Below, one piece after another: positions 25,693-33,788 of a stretch of 64,000 nt of DNA. The notes under the pieces are model-generated. The model was not told where the DNA came from, did no database searches, and saw only the letters and a list, made by a program, of their open reading frames with translations. How positions within the stretch are numbered: the first letter of the stretch is position 1; every line of letters begins with the position of its first letter. This DNA comes from Treponema sp. (GTDB lineage Bacteria; Spirochaetota; Spirochaetia; Treponematales; Treponemataceae), in NCBI GenBank assembly GCA_017940255.1, contig JAGAZB010000014.1:1-64000 (forward strand), given 5' to 3'. Made by a program: the position numbers and the translations under genes.

Positions 25693-27126
25693 TTAAAATC
25701 CTTTTGCAACGTTAATTACTGAATAAAAACAGTTTTTTGGAGTGTATTTTGTTCCTGATTTTGTAAACAGAAGAGGGAATTGTGTGCCGTTTTTACTAAT
25801 CCAGGATGCTTCATCATTTAAGCCCCAGATTGTAAAGCCTGTAATATGATGATTGTCATATTTACTGATTTCACTTCCTTTTTTGCTGTATTTGAGGAAC
25901 ATTGTAAAATAATCTTCCCAATTATCTGTATCGTCTTTGACGGTGGTTGCAATGTCAAATTCTGTAACTTGAACATCAAGTCCTAAACTTAAGAAAGATT
26001 TTAAGGCATTTTCATAAGAAGAAACTGTCATCCAGCTTGGTTCAACATGTGACTGCATTGCCATTGCGTCTATTCGAGGAGCTACTGATTTTCCGTTTAC
26101 CGTCTGACTCTCTCCATTGAGAACTGCTGTAAGAAGTCTGATAATACCTTTTGTTTTCCATCCACCTGAGTAATTTAAGTATTCGTTATAATCATTATAA
26201 CAGAGGGTAACGTCACTAGGAGCGTAGGCATTAGCAAAACGGAATGCATTTACTATGAATTCTTCATCGCCATAAATCTGAAACCAGCGGGAACCTCCTC
26301 CTGTTGTACAGCCATTACCAGAATCAAGTGCTGCACTTGAAGATCCTGAAGTTGAACCTCTAAGGTAGCCTGTGTCAGAGTCTGCGGCATCATCTGCTAC
26401 TGCTTCGTTTACTACATCCCAAGAATAGATAAGATGATTTCCTGTTCCATAACCATTTGCTTCTTCCCATTCTGCAACATGTTCAAGAACTGATTTGATG
26501 TACCATTCATGTCGTGCTGTCATTGTTTCTTTATCTGCCAGATTATTTGGACTGCCATTTTCGTCATAAGTAACTTCTGAATAATCACTTGTAAAGAACC
26601 ATTCTGGAGTTTGTGAGTGCCATGTCAGCACATGACCTCGTATTTGAATACCAGCTGTTTTTGCTGCTTCCAGATATGGATCCATTTTTGCAGAGAAATT
26701 TATAAAGGATGGCACTGCAATTGTTTTTCCGTTTGAAGCTGCAAAACTAGCATTTGCTGTGTGATTCTGATACCAGAAAACAAATTGAGGCTTTAATTCG
26801 TTACCTGGGGTTGTTGAATTGGCATGGTAGAGAATACCTTCTGCTGTGTCTTCGTCTCCTAGTTCATCAACTTCACAGGCAAGTCCGAACCTGTCAAAGA
26901 AGCCTTTATCAACAAAAGTTTCTTTTAATGATGGTGCAGATCTCCAGTCATCTTCATCATAAGTTGTAGTTGTGCTGTCTTCTTCGTCAGCTTCTGATTC
27001 GCTACTTGTGCTTGTTTCCTGACTGCTGCTTGATGAATCACTTGATGAATTACTTGTGGTTTGCTTGCAGGATGCAAATAAAAAGATAAAACTCAATCCA
27101 AAAATAAAGAACTTGCTTAGTTTCAT
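25693..27126 (-). CDS. GH10 endo-1,4-beta-xylanase, lipoprotein
   Basis: 477 residues. A lipoprotein signal ends in LFASC, then a Ser/Thr/Glu/Asp-rich linker to about residue 58, then a GH10 barrel. Acid/base E241 is in WDVVNEAVADD and nucleophile E389 is in VTEFDIA. GHVLTWHSQTPEWFF and CYNDYNEYLNY are further GH10 signatures. It should cut xylan at the cell surface. The closest relative in the window is the second GH10 at 27691-28989; the two share long conserved blocks around both catalytic residues, so they look like paralogues. Its leader contains a GGCCGC-TG-GCGGCC hairpin just before AGGAGG. Confidence 0.95.
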   Translation of the reverse strand: MKLSKFFIFGLSFIFLFASCKQTTSNSSSDSSSSSQETSTSSESEADEEDSTTTTYDEDDWRSAPSLKETFVDKGFFDRFGLACEVDELGDEDTAEGILYHANSTTPGNELKPQFVFWYQNHTANASFAASNGKTIAVPSFINFSAKMDPYLEAAKTAGIQIRGHVLTWHSQTPEWFFTSDYSEVTYDENGSPNNLADKETMTARHEWYIKSVLEHVAEWEEANGYGTGNHLIYSWDVVNEAVADDAADSDTGYLRGSTSGSSSAALDSGNGCTTGGGSRWFQIYGDEEFIVNAFRFANAYAPSDVTLCYNDYNEYLNYSGGWKTKGIIRLLTAVLNGESQTVNGKSVAPRIDAMAMQSHVEPSWMTVSSYENALKSFLSLGLDVQVTEFDIATTVKDDTDNWEDYFTMFLKYSKKGSEISKYDNHHITGFTIWGLNDEASWISKNGTQFPLLFTKSGTKYTPKNCFYSVINVAKGF

Positions 27127-27142
27127 TTTTCCTCCTGTGTAA

Positions 27143-27156
27143 GGCCGCTGGCGGCC
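27143..27156 (-). other. GC-rich hairpin in the xylanase mRNA leader
   Basis: GGCCGC-TG-GCGGCC forms a perfect 6-bp GC stem between the predicted minus-strand promoter (TTGTAA, 16 nt, TAAAAT near 27180-27210) and the AGGAGG of the GH10 gene. In AT-rich DNA such a stem close to a ribosome-binding site may affect mRNA stability or translation. Confidence 0.4.
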
Positions 27157-27246
27157 GCTTTTATTTCTGGTTCCTTATAATTTTATAGTAGAATTCAAAC
27201 TTTACAATCGTTTAATTTTAAGACTTTTCTTATTTAATTAAACTGA

Positions 27247-27275
27247 TTGACTTAGAAGGGGAATCTCTATACATT
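27247..27275 (+). promoter_or_regulatory. queD promoter
   Basis: -35 TTGACT (27247-27252), 17-nt spacer, -10 TACATT (27270-27275), followed by AGGAG before the ATG. No preQ1 riboswitch can be seen in the 18-nt leader. Confidence 0.65.
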
Positions 27276-27292
27276 TTTTTGCAGGAGTTATT

Positions 27293-27694
27293 ATGTTTGA
27301 AGTTCGTGTTGAAGCTGATTTTTCTGCGGCTCATTTTTTAAGAGATTACAACGGAAAGTGTGAAAATCTGCACGGTCATAATTACAAGGTGTATGCACAT
27401 GTGCGTGGTGAAAAACTGAATGAAGGCGGTATGCTTTTAGATTTTACTTTTATAAAGGGCGCTCTTCGTAGTGTTTGCAAAGAACTTGACCACACGAATT
27501 TAAATGATTTAGAGATTTTTGATCAGAACCCAAGTGCCGAAAGAATTGCAATGTACATTTACAATAGAATAATAGCCCTGCTCAAAGAACAGGGCCTTGA
27601 TTTAAGCTGGAAAGAGGGGAAAGAGGAAGCCGTCCTATTTGCAGTTGATGTTTTTGAAACAGAAACTTCCCGAGCCCGCTACAGAGCCTGTTAG
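27293..27694 (+). CDS. queD: 6-carboxytetrahydropterin synthase (QueD)
   Basis: 133 residues. Zn-dependent enzyme of the 6-pyruvoyltetrahydropterin synthase fold, acting in queuosine precursor (preQ0) synthesis. FSAAHFL carries the first Zn His and ENLHGHNYKV the other two. The Cys of KCENLHGHN and the later Asp/His in KELDHTNLND and Glu near the C-terminus complete the site. It sits alone between two GH10 xylanase genes that point the other way, and overlaps the end of the second by 4 bp. No other que gene is near. Confidence 0.92.
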   Translation: MFEVRVEADFSAAHFLRDYNGKCENLHGHNYKVYAHVRGEKLNEGGMLLDFTFIKGALRSVCKELDHTNLNDLEIFDQNPSAERIAMYIYNRIIALLKEQGLDLSWKEGKEEAVLFAVDVFETETSRARYRAC

Positions 27695-28989
27695 TTTTTA
27701 GCCTGCTGAATTACAGCGTCAAAGGCTTCGTTTGGGTAATATTCACTTCCTTCGCGATTAAACAAGAGAGGATACTGTTTACCGTCCTGTCCAATCCAGG
27801 ATTCCTGATTGCTGATTCCCCAGACTGTAACGTTTGTAACTTTGTGGGCGCCTGCATTTTTTTTTCCATAGTTTTTAAGCATGGCAAAATATTCTCCGTA
27901 GAGTTTTGCGGCAGATGCTGCAGATTTTGCGGCAATGTCGAATTCTGTTACGTGAACATCAAGACCAGCATCTAAAAAGCGTTTTAAGGCATTTTCATAG
28001 CCTTTTACTCCTGGCCAGCTGTCGCCAACGTGAGACTGCATGCCTATTACATCGATTCTGGTTCCCGGCGCATTACGAATTTCGTCTACAAGGTGAAGAA
28101 TTGCGCTTGTTTTCCAGCCTCCGTTATAATCCATGTACTCGTTATAATCGTTATAGCAGAGTTTTACATCTGCTGGAGCGTACATGTTAGCAAATCTGAA
28201 TGCATTGATGATAAATTCATCGCTGCCGTAAATCTGATACCAGCGGGAACCACCGTCTTTTGGAGCCTTATCTTTGTCTTTTGTAGAGCCTCGCAGCCAG
28301 TTCTGTGAATTTCCAGTGTAGTTGCGTTGTGCATCATCAGCAAGGGCTTCGTTTACAACATCCCAGGCCCAGACAATGTGCTTGCCGTTGTTGTTTGTTT
28401 TTTCCCATTCAGCAACGTGTTCCAGAACAGTTTTGATGTACCACTCATGGCGGGCTGTCATAGTTTCTTTATCAACAAGATTTTTAATTTTGCTTCCAGA
28501 AAACTTAGGATCGTAGTTTTCTGCAAAAAAGGCTTCCGGTGTCTGTGAATGCCAGGTGAGTACATGTCCCCTCATTACAAGTCCACTGTCTTTACAAGCC
28601 TTGAGAATCTGATCCATGCGTGTAAATCCGTTCAATACCGGAACTTCGATAGTTTTTCCGTTGCTTGCAGTAAATTTTTCTTTTGAAATCTGTGCTGCTG
28701 TTTTCCCCCAAGGCACTCCAATTACTGTGTCTGGTTTAAAATCATTTCCCATAGTGATTGAATCAGCGTGTTTGCTTAATCCCTTACGAACAGCTTCTGA
28801 TTGTAACTCACCAAAATTGCGGTTCCAGGGTTTATATTCGCAGGAAATTCCAAAGGAATCAAAATATTCGCTGTAAGTTTCTTTGAGCGATGGTACAGAC
28901 TGGTCTGTCCAGGATTTCTTTTCTGCTGCAAAAAGGGGAAGTGATACTGATAAAAGGGCAAGTATCAGGCTTAAATGTTTAGTTTTCAT
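27691..28989 (-). CDS. GH10 endo-1,4-beta-xylanase, secreted
   Basis: 432 residues. A classic Sec signal peptide (MKTKHLSLILALLSVSLPLFA) with no lipobox, then a GH10 barrel. Acid/base E214 is in WDVVNEALADD and nucleophile E349 is in VTEFDIAA; GHVLTWHSQTPEAFF and GMQSHVGDSW are also typical. The enzyme is probably released or periplasmic, whereas its paralogue at 25693-27126 is lipid-anchored. It begins only 27 bp after the hisF stop on the same strand, with GAGGA as ribosome-binding site, so it may be read through from hisH-hisF. No separate promoter is clear in that gap. Confidence 0.95.
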   Translation of the reverse strand: MKTKHLSLILALLSVSLPLFAAEKKSWTDQSVPSLKETYSEYFDSFGISCEYKPWNRNFGELQSEAVRKGLSKHADSITMGNDFKPDTVIGVPWGKTAAQISKEKFTASNGKTIEVPVLNGFTRMDQILKACKDSGLVMRGHVLTWHSQTPEAFFAENYDPKFSGSKIKNLVDKETMTARHEWYIKTVLEHVAEWEKTNNNGKHIVWAWDVVNEALADDAQRNYTGNSQNWLRGSTKDKDKAPKDGGSRWYQIYGSDEFIINAFRFANMYAPADVKLCYNDYNEYMDYNGGWKTSAILHLVDEIRNAPGTRIDVIGMQSHVGDSWPGVKGYENALKRFLDAGLDVHVTEFDIAAKSAASAAKLYGEYFAMLKNYGKKNAGAHKVTNVTVWGISNQESWIGQDGKQYPLLFNREGSEYYPNEAFDAVIQQAKN

Positions 28990-29016
28990 GTTTTTCCTCG
29001 TTTTTAGAATGAATGA

Positions 29017-29781
29017 TTAAAGACGAACCGGAACGCCCTGGGCATTCAGTTCCTGTTTAATCTGACCGACAGTATAAGTTCCGTTATGAACCATACTTGC
29101 AATCAGGGCTGCGTCTGCTTTTCCTTCTTTAAGAACATCTGCCAGGTGTTGTGGAGTTCCGCCTCCGCCGCTTGCAATTACAGGAACATCTACGTTTTCT
29201 GCAATCATGCGGGTAAGTGGGATTTCATAGCCGTTTTTTGTGCCGTCGGCATCAATTGAGTTTAAAACAATTTCGCCGGCCCCTAAGTCAACCGCCTTTT
29301 TAGCCCACGCAAGAGCGTCTAAATCTGTTTTTACACGGCCTCCGTTAATATAAACGCGGTAGCCGCTTGGCATTTCGCTGTCGCGGGCAGCATCCATTCC
29401 CAGCACTATGCACTGGTTCCCAAAAACTCTTGCGCCTTCGGTAATCAGCCCCGGATTTTTTACTGCCTGAGAGTTGAGCGAAATTTTTTCGGCACCAGCC
29501 AAAATGGTAGAACGGATATCTTCTATGCTTCCAATTCCGCCTCCTACGCAGAATGGAATAAAAACTTCTGATGCAACTCGGGAAATAAGATCAAGAATAG
29601 GCCCCCGTCCGCGTGCAGAGGCAATAATATCGTAAAATACCAGCTCATCTACACCCTGACGGTAGTATTCGGCTGCCATTTCTACAGGATCTCCAATATC
29701 GATATTATTTTGAAACTTTACGCCTTTAGTTGTACGGCCGTCTTTTACATCAAGGCAGACAATAATTCGCTTTTTTAGCAT
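29017..29781 (-). CDS. hisF: Imidazole glycerol phosphate synthase, cyclase subunit HisF
   Basis: 254 residues. (beta/alpha)8 cyclase that turns PRFAR and ammonia into imidazole glycerol phosphate and AICAR. The N-terminal KRIIVCLDVKDGRTTKGVKF carries the catalytic Asp near residue 11, and the second catalytic Asp is in GMDAARDSE. Phosphate-binding loops FCVGGGI and VIASGGGG are intact. It overlaps hisH by 7 bp, giving a channelled glutaminase-cyclase pair. No other histidine gene is in the window. Confidence 0.95.
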   Translation of the reverse strand: MLKKRIIVCLDVKDGRTTKGVKFQNNIDIGDPVEMAAEYYRQGVDELVFYDIIASARGRGPILDLISRVASEVFIPFCVGGGIGSIEDIRSTILAGAEKISLNSQAVKNPGLITEGARVFGNQCIVLGMDAARDSEMPSGYRVYINGGRVKTDLDALAWAKKAVDLGAGEIVLNSIDADGTKNGYEIPLTRMIAENVDVPVIASGGGGTPQHLADVLKEGKADAALIASMVHNGTYTVGQIKQELNAQGVPVRL

Positions 29782-30404
29782 TTTAGGCCTCCAAAATTCT
29801 TAAGGATTTTAAGACCAGCTTCTCCACTTTTTTCCGGGTGGAACTGGCAGGCAAAAATATTGCCGCTTTGAATAACTGCAGGCACTTTTACGCCATAATC
29901 TGCGGCGGCTTTAATAACAGAAGTGTCTTCCGGGCAGATTACATAGGAATGTACAAAATAGAAGTCTGCATTTTCTGGAACTCCTTCCAAAAGTGGGGAT
30001 GAGCCGTTTGAGCGTTCCAGATTATTCCATCCCATGTGAGGAATCTTAAATCCTTTTGAAACAATTTCTTTGTCCAGGGATTCAAAATGTTTGATTTTTC
30101 CCTTTATCAGACCAAGACAAGCTGTGTTTCCTTCTTCTGAATGTTCAAAAATGATTTGAGAACCAAGGCAGATTCCTAAAAGTGGCTTTCCTGCTGCAAC
30201 GGCTTCCTTTAAGAAATGGTCAAAACCTGTTTCTTTAAGCTGAACCATGGCGTATGCTGCGTCTCCCACTCCGGGGAAAATGAGTCTGTCGCAATCCCGT
30301 AAATCTTCGGGCTTTTTGGAGAGAATAAAATCTGCCCCAAGACTTTTTAATGCACGTTCAACGCTGGTAATATTGCCTGCGTTGTAATCTACTATTCCTA
30401 TCAT
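29775..30404 (-). CDS. hisH: Imidazole glycerol phosphate synthase, glutaminase subunit HisH
   Basis: 209 residues. Class I glutamine amidotransferase that feeds ammonia to HisF. Nucleophile Cys in LLGICLGSQIIFE, and the catalytic His/Glu in FACQFHPEKSGEAG. MIGIVDYNAGNITSVERAL is the standard start. TATAAT (30411-30416) ends exactly 6 nt before the ATG and there is no ribosome-binding site, so the mRNA is predicted to be leaderless. First gene of hisH-hisF and possibly the xylanase behind them. Confidence 0.95.
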   Translation of the reverse strand: MIGIVDYNAGNITSVERALKSLGADFILSKKPEDLRDCDRLIFPGVGDAAYAMVQLKETGFDHFLKEAVAAGKPLLGICLGSQIIFEHSEEGNTACLGLIKGKIKHFESLDKEIVSKGFKIPHMGWNNLERSNGSSPLLEGVPENADFYFVHSYVICPEDTSVIKAAADYGVKVPAVIQSGNIFACQFHPEKSGEAGLKILKNFGGLKC

Positions 30405-30410
30405 GATGTT

Positions 30411-30416
30411 ATTATA
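30411..30416 (-). promoter_or_regulatory. hisH -10 box, leaderless start
   Basis: On the minus strand TATAAT is followed by AACATC and then the hisH ATG. With the usual 6-7 nt from -10 to the first transcribed base, the transcript would begin at the start codon. Confidence 0.55.
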
Positions 30417-30460
30417 AAAAGAAACAAAGTGCAGTGCAACTATCCGGGGACACTGTCAAA

Positions 30461-30469
30461 GGGGGGGGG
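30461..30469 (+). repeat. Homopolymeric tract of nine G
   Basis: Nine consecutive G in an AT-rich intergenic region upstream of the small membrane-protein gene. In Treponema pallidum, G tracts of similar length upstream of some genes vary by slippage and change expression. Whether this one varies cannot be seen from one sequence. Confidence 0.6.
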
Positions 30470-30532
30470 CATAAAATGCGCTTCCTGTGCTTAAGGTATA
30501 ATGATTTAAGAAAAAAATCCGATAGAATAAAC

Positions 30533-30757
30533 ATGGGTATTAAAGATTATGTTTCAATGAGCCTTGCGGTTCTAAAAGATATTCGCGTAATTGCAACTGT
30601 AATTGTTATGCTGCTTGTGATTGAATTTGCCCATTTTATAACCAGCTATCGAAAAAGGGCTAAGAAACCTAAGGTAAAGAAGGCTGCAGCAGCTAAAGCT
30701 CCAAAGGCTGCACCTGAAAAATCAGAAGAAAAGTCCGAAGAAGCTGCTTCTGAATAA
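30533..30757 (+). CDS. Small single-span membrane protein with Lys/Ala/Glu-rich tail
   Basis: 74 residues from the ATG at 30533. One membrane helix (about 19-37: VIATVIVMLLVIEFAHFI) is followed by a positively charged stop (SYRKRAKKPKVKK). An Ala/Lys/Pro segment then changes to a Glu/Ser-rich end. This is a cytoplasmic charged tail like that of the 76-residue protein at 40343-40573. The frame is open upstream to 30434, but codon use and residue pattern favour the later start. No ribosome-binding site is clear. Function unknown. Confidence 0.6.
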   Translation: MGIKDYVSMSLAVLKDIRVIATVIVMLLVIEFAHFITSYRKRAKKPKVKKAAAAKAPKAAPEKSEEKSEEAASE

Positions 30758-30820
30758 AAATTTACAGAATCCTTTCAAAAAACTTCCTGAAATCGCAAAT
30801 TCCAGACTATATATATAGTG

Positions 30821-32503
30821 ATGGAAAAACTTGTAAACTCATACGAAAATATCCGTGAAGATTATATTTCAACTCTGGCGCGGGAAAAATTTGGCATTAA
30901 GTATCTCTATCCCTGGCAGCGCTTTGTGATAGCCTGCATTTTAGACGCTTACGAGTATCAGACCGCGGGGCGCGCGGCGGGGCAGGGTGTGGACCTTGCC
31001 GGTGACATGGGGCTAGCTGGCGGGGATGCTGGGGGCGGCGACTGCTGTGATTCTTATTCCCGGGGCCGGCAGATAGTGCTTCTTCCCACCGGGGCTGGAA
31101 AATCTCTCTGTTTTCAGCTGCCTGCCATGGAATTTCCGGGGCCTACACTTGTAATCTACCCGCTTTTAGCGCTCATGACCGACCAGCAAAGACGCATGGA
31201 AGAAGGAAATCTTGGCTGTGTGGTTTTTCGCGGAGGTATGACTCAGAAGGAGATTGATGAAAACTTTCGCCGGCTGGGGGCGGGTGCCAGCGGTGCCGCG
31301 GAAGCAACCGGCTCCGCGGGTGCGGTATGTTCCGGTAACACGGCGGACTCTTGCAGCGGGCCGGCAGGGGCTTCTTCTGCTTCTACCGCCACCTGCCAAA
31401 ATCACAAACCTGCAAAAATCATCATCGCAAATCCCGAAGTGCTTAAAAACGAAAGCCTTTTGGTGCGGCTTTGTGAGGTAGGTATTAGTCATATTGCAAT
31501 TGATGAGGCACACTGCTGCTCCGAATGGGGAGACTCTTTTCGGCCCGCTTATCTGGAGCTTACAAATGTGATAAAGAAAATTAATCCTCCTGTGGTAACT
31601 GCCTTTACGGCCACGGCTTCGCCCACGGTGCTTTCCCGGGTGGCTGAGATTTTGTTTGAAGGAAGGGCACATGTGGTGCGCAGTGAAAGCGACCGCAAAA
31701 ATATCTGCTATTATGTACGTTATGCCGCCGAAAAGAAGGTGGAAGCCTTGTATCTGGCAAAAACTGAACGGCGGCCGATGATAATCTTCTGCGGAACCCG
31801 CGATAAGAGTGAGGATATGGCGCGGGAACTTAATTTGTGCTTTGGGGATGGTTGCGCGAAGTTTTACCACGCGGGGCTTGAGCGCGCGGAAAAAGAAGCT
31901 GTTGAAAAGTGGTTCTACGAAAGCAGGGATGGGGTGTTGACGGCCACCTGCGCTTACGGAATGGGTGTGGATAAAAAGGACATCAAGACTGTGGTGCACC
32001 TGGAGGCTTCGGCGACGGCGGAGGCCTACATTCAGGAAGCGGGCCGCGGCGGGCGGGACGGCTCTGTGGCCAAGGCTTTTCTTATCTGGAGTCCGGCGGA
32101 TTCTGCAAGATTCGGGGAGTTCGCCGCGGGCAGCCGCCAGGCTGCCATGCGTGAATTTGCAGAAAGCGGGCGTTGCCGGCGGCAGGTTTTACTGGACGCT
32201 CTGGGGGCAGAGCAGGCAGTTTGCAGCGGTTGTGATATTTGCACTGGAGATGAGGGAGCACATGAAGTTGACTGGAAAACGGCTCTTTCTTATGTAAAAA
32301 AATCTCCTCATTTTTATACAGAACATACTCTAAACGAGCAGCTTTATTCAACTTTTAATTATCGCTACAAAAAAGTGCTCGGCCTTAATGTGTGGACTCA
32401 TGTTGACTGCGCAGACCTTACTTCCCAATTACTCATGACGGGAAAAATCAGAAAGGCAAATTTTCTCTGGAAGGACCGCCTGCTTGCAAATTCCAGCGGA
32501 TAA
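30821..32503 (+). CDS. RecQ-like ATP-dependent DNA helicase with GC-rich insertions
   Basis: 560 residues. Motif I PTGAGKS (89-95), DEAH box (228-231, IDEAHCCSEWGDSF), motif III TATASP, motif VI YIQEAGRGGRDG and the RecQ Zn cysteines (GRCRR...CSGCDIC) identify a RecQ-type helicase. No HRDC domain. Two stretches not found in the family, residues about 48-81 and 152-195, are Gly/Ala/Ser-rich and coded by GC-rich DNA (near 30960-31065 and 31275-31405). Both lie between core motifs and probably loop out. TATATA lies 7 nt before the ATG and no ribosome-binding site is seen. Its stop abuts the convergent OmpA-like gene. Confidence 0.88.
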   Translation: MEKLVNSYENIREDYISTLAREKFGIKYLYPWQRFVIACILDAYEYQTAGRAAGQGVDLAGDMGLAGGDAGGGDCCDSYSRGRQIVLLPTGAGKSLCFQLPAMEFPGPTLVIYPLLALMTDQQRRMEEGNLGCVVFRGGMTQKEIDENFRRLGAGASGAAEATGSAGAVCSGNTADSCSGPAGASSASTATCQNHKPAKIIIANPEVLKNESLLVRLCEVGISHIAIDEAHCCSEWGDSFRPAYLELTNVIKKINPPVVTAFTATASPTVLSRVAEILFEGRAHVVRSESDRKNICYYVRYAAEKKVEALYLAKTERRPMIIFCGTRDKSEDMARELNLCFGDGCAKFYHAGLERAEKEAVEKWFYESRDGVLTATCAYGMGVDKKDIKTVVHLEASATAEAYIQEAGRGGRDGSVAKAFLIWSPADSARFGEFAAGSRQAAMREFAESGRCRRQVLLDALGAEQAVCSGCDICTGDEGAHEVDWKTALSYVKKSPHFYTEHTLNEQLYSTFNYRYKKVLGLNVWTHVDCADLTSQLLMTGKIRKANFLWKDRLLANSSG

Positions 32504-33715
32504 TTAATCCATCAGGATGATTTCTACACGGCGGTTTTTACTTCGGCCTTCTTCTGTCTTGTTTGTGTCTATCGGTTCTGTAGAGCCCTTACCCTGGGTA
32601 AAAATATGGTACTGGTCACGAACCCCCAGACTTATTAGGTAAGATGCCACACTTTCTGCTCTTTGTTCAGAAAGCTTCTGTCTTGCATTTACGCCCCCTC
32701 TTTCTGCTGTGTGCCCTGTAATCAGCAGGTCGTTGGAATATTGTTTCAGAATCTTTGAAATCTTCTGTATTTTTTCTTTTTCAGTTGGAGTGAGTACATC
32801 AGAATCTGGTTCAAACTGAATGTTTTCAAGGCTGATTATAAGTCCCTTATCACCTTTTTTTACCGAAATATTGTCCAGCTTGTACTTTTTTACGGTCTTT
32901 GCAAGTTTTTTTACGTTCTGGTCATCATTCAGTGATTTATAACCTGTAACTTCACCATGTGAACTTCCTCTGTAAGTATAATAGTTCCCCGGAATATCCT
33001 GCAGAACAATTTCAAACTTTTCGGTGTAGTGGTCTATATCACCTTTTGTATTATCCCAGTAAATTTTTTGCTGAGCATAACCACTCATTTCGTAAAAAGT
33101 GCTGCCCTGGTACATATCTTCCACATTTCCGTTTGCCTTAAACTGATAAATAACATCAATTACCTGCAGTTTTTTGCCGTCTATTTCTTCATCATCTACA
33201 TAGGTGTAATGAGCTGTAAAAGGCGCTTCAATTGGAGAATACATATTAAAAAGGTTTCTGCAGTCGTGCACTTCCTTTCCTTCGGCCTGCCATTTTGTGC
33301 CTTTCGCAATTGCTTCCTGAGGAAAAGACGGAATGCTTTGAACCGTAGGCAAAAAAGCCGTTGAAGAATCATGCAGTTTTCCGTTCGCATCTCTGATGAT
33401 TGAAACTTCAGCTTCTTCCCCCCAACTTAAATTTTTCCCCGATTTTTGCATCAGGTTATTCTGAGTTGTCATGTACTCTGTGTGGAGCAGGGCAGAACCA
33501 TCTTCATTTACTTCCATAATTGTTGTTGATGTACGATTTATAAACTGTGTTTTGTTATTCAGATAGCCGTTTATGTATGCTTCTTCTTCAACCGTAGAAA
33601 TATGAGAAACTGAATCGCCCTGTTTTTGTTTAAATTTAAAAAGAACTGTATCTGCGCAGAAAACTTGTGCCGTTGTAAAAAGCAAGCTGGAAAGCAGAAT
33701 AAGTATTTTTTTCAT
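32504..33715 (-). CDS. OmpA-family protein with peptidoglycan-binding C-terminus
   Basis: 403 residues. A signal peptide (MKKILILLSSLLFTTAQVFCA) is followed by a beta-rich N-terminal domain of about 250 residues that I do not recognise. An OmpA_C domain closes the protein: IQFEPDSDVLTPTEKEKIQKIS, LLITGHTAERGGVNARQKLSEQRAESVASYL, then GKGSTEPIDTNKTEEGRSKNRRVEI. The NA-x-x-LS-x-xRA and NRRVEI blocks bind peptidoglycan. It probably tethers the outer membrane or a periplasmic assembly to the wall. GGAGG precedes the ATG. It shares a divergent promoter region with the Endonuc_Holl gene. Confidence 0.88.
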   Translation of the reverse strand: MKKILILLSSLLFTTAQVFCADTVLFKFKQKQGDSVSHISTVEEEAYINGYLNNKTQFINRTSTTIMEVNEDGSALLHTEYMTTQNNLMQKSGKNLSWGEEAEVSIIRDANGKLHDSSTAFLPTVQSIPSFPQEAIAKGTKWQAEGKEVHDCRNLFNMYSPIEAPFTAHYTYVDDEEIDGKKLQVIDVIYQFKANGNVEDMYQGSTFYEMSGYAQQKIYWDNTKGDIDHYTEKFEIVLQDIPGNYYTYRGSSHGEVTGYKSLNDDQNVKKLAKTVKKYKLDNISVKKGDKGLIISLENIQFEPDSDVLTPTEKEKIQKISKILKQYSNDLLITGHTAERGGVNARQKLSEQRAESVASYLISLGVRDQYHIFTQGKGSTEPIDTNKTEEGRSKNRRVEIILMD

Positions 33716-33776
33716 AAAATTCCTCCATTCTGATTATCGGCATAAAATTATACTAGACCCAAAAAATATCCTCTCA

Positions 33777-33782
33777 TATAAT
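33777..33782 (+). promoter_or_regulatory. -10 box of a leaderless gene
   Basis: TATAAT ends 6 nt before the ATG at 33789. TAGACC (33754-33759), 17 nt upstream, can serve as -35. No Shine-Dalgarno sequence is possible in the six remaining bases. Confidence 0.55.
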
Positions 33783-33788
33783 ACTCTC

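Noticed and set aside
27276-27292. preQ1 riboswitch before queD
   Set aside because: The predicted leader is too short and has none of the conserved preQ1 aptamer sequence.
29017-30404. hisH/hisF as nonulosonic-acid (PseA/LegA-linked) paralogues
   Set aside because: Both proteins keep the normal histidine-pathway catalytic residues and no surface-sugar genes are adjacent, so the ordinary histidine role is preferred.
31166-31999. 277-codon open frame opposite the RecQ-like gene
   Set aside because: Antisense to conserved helicase motifs and passes through the GC-rich insertion, which lowers stop-codon frequency by composition alone.
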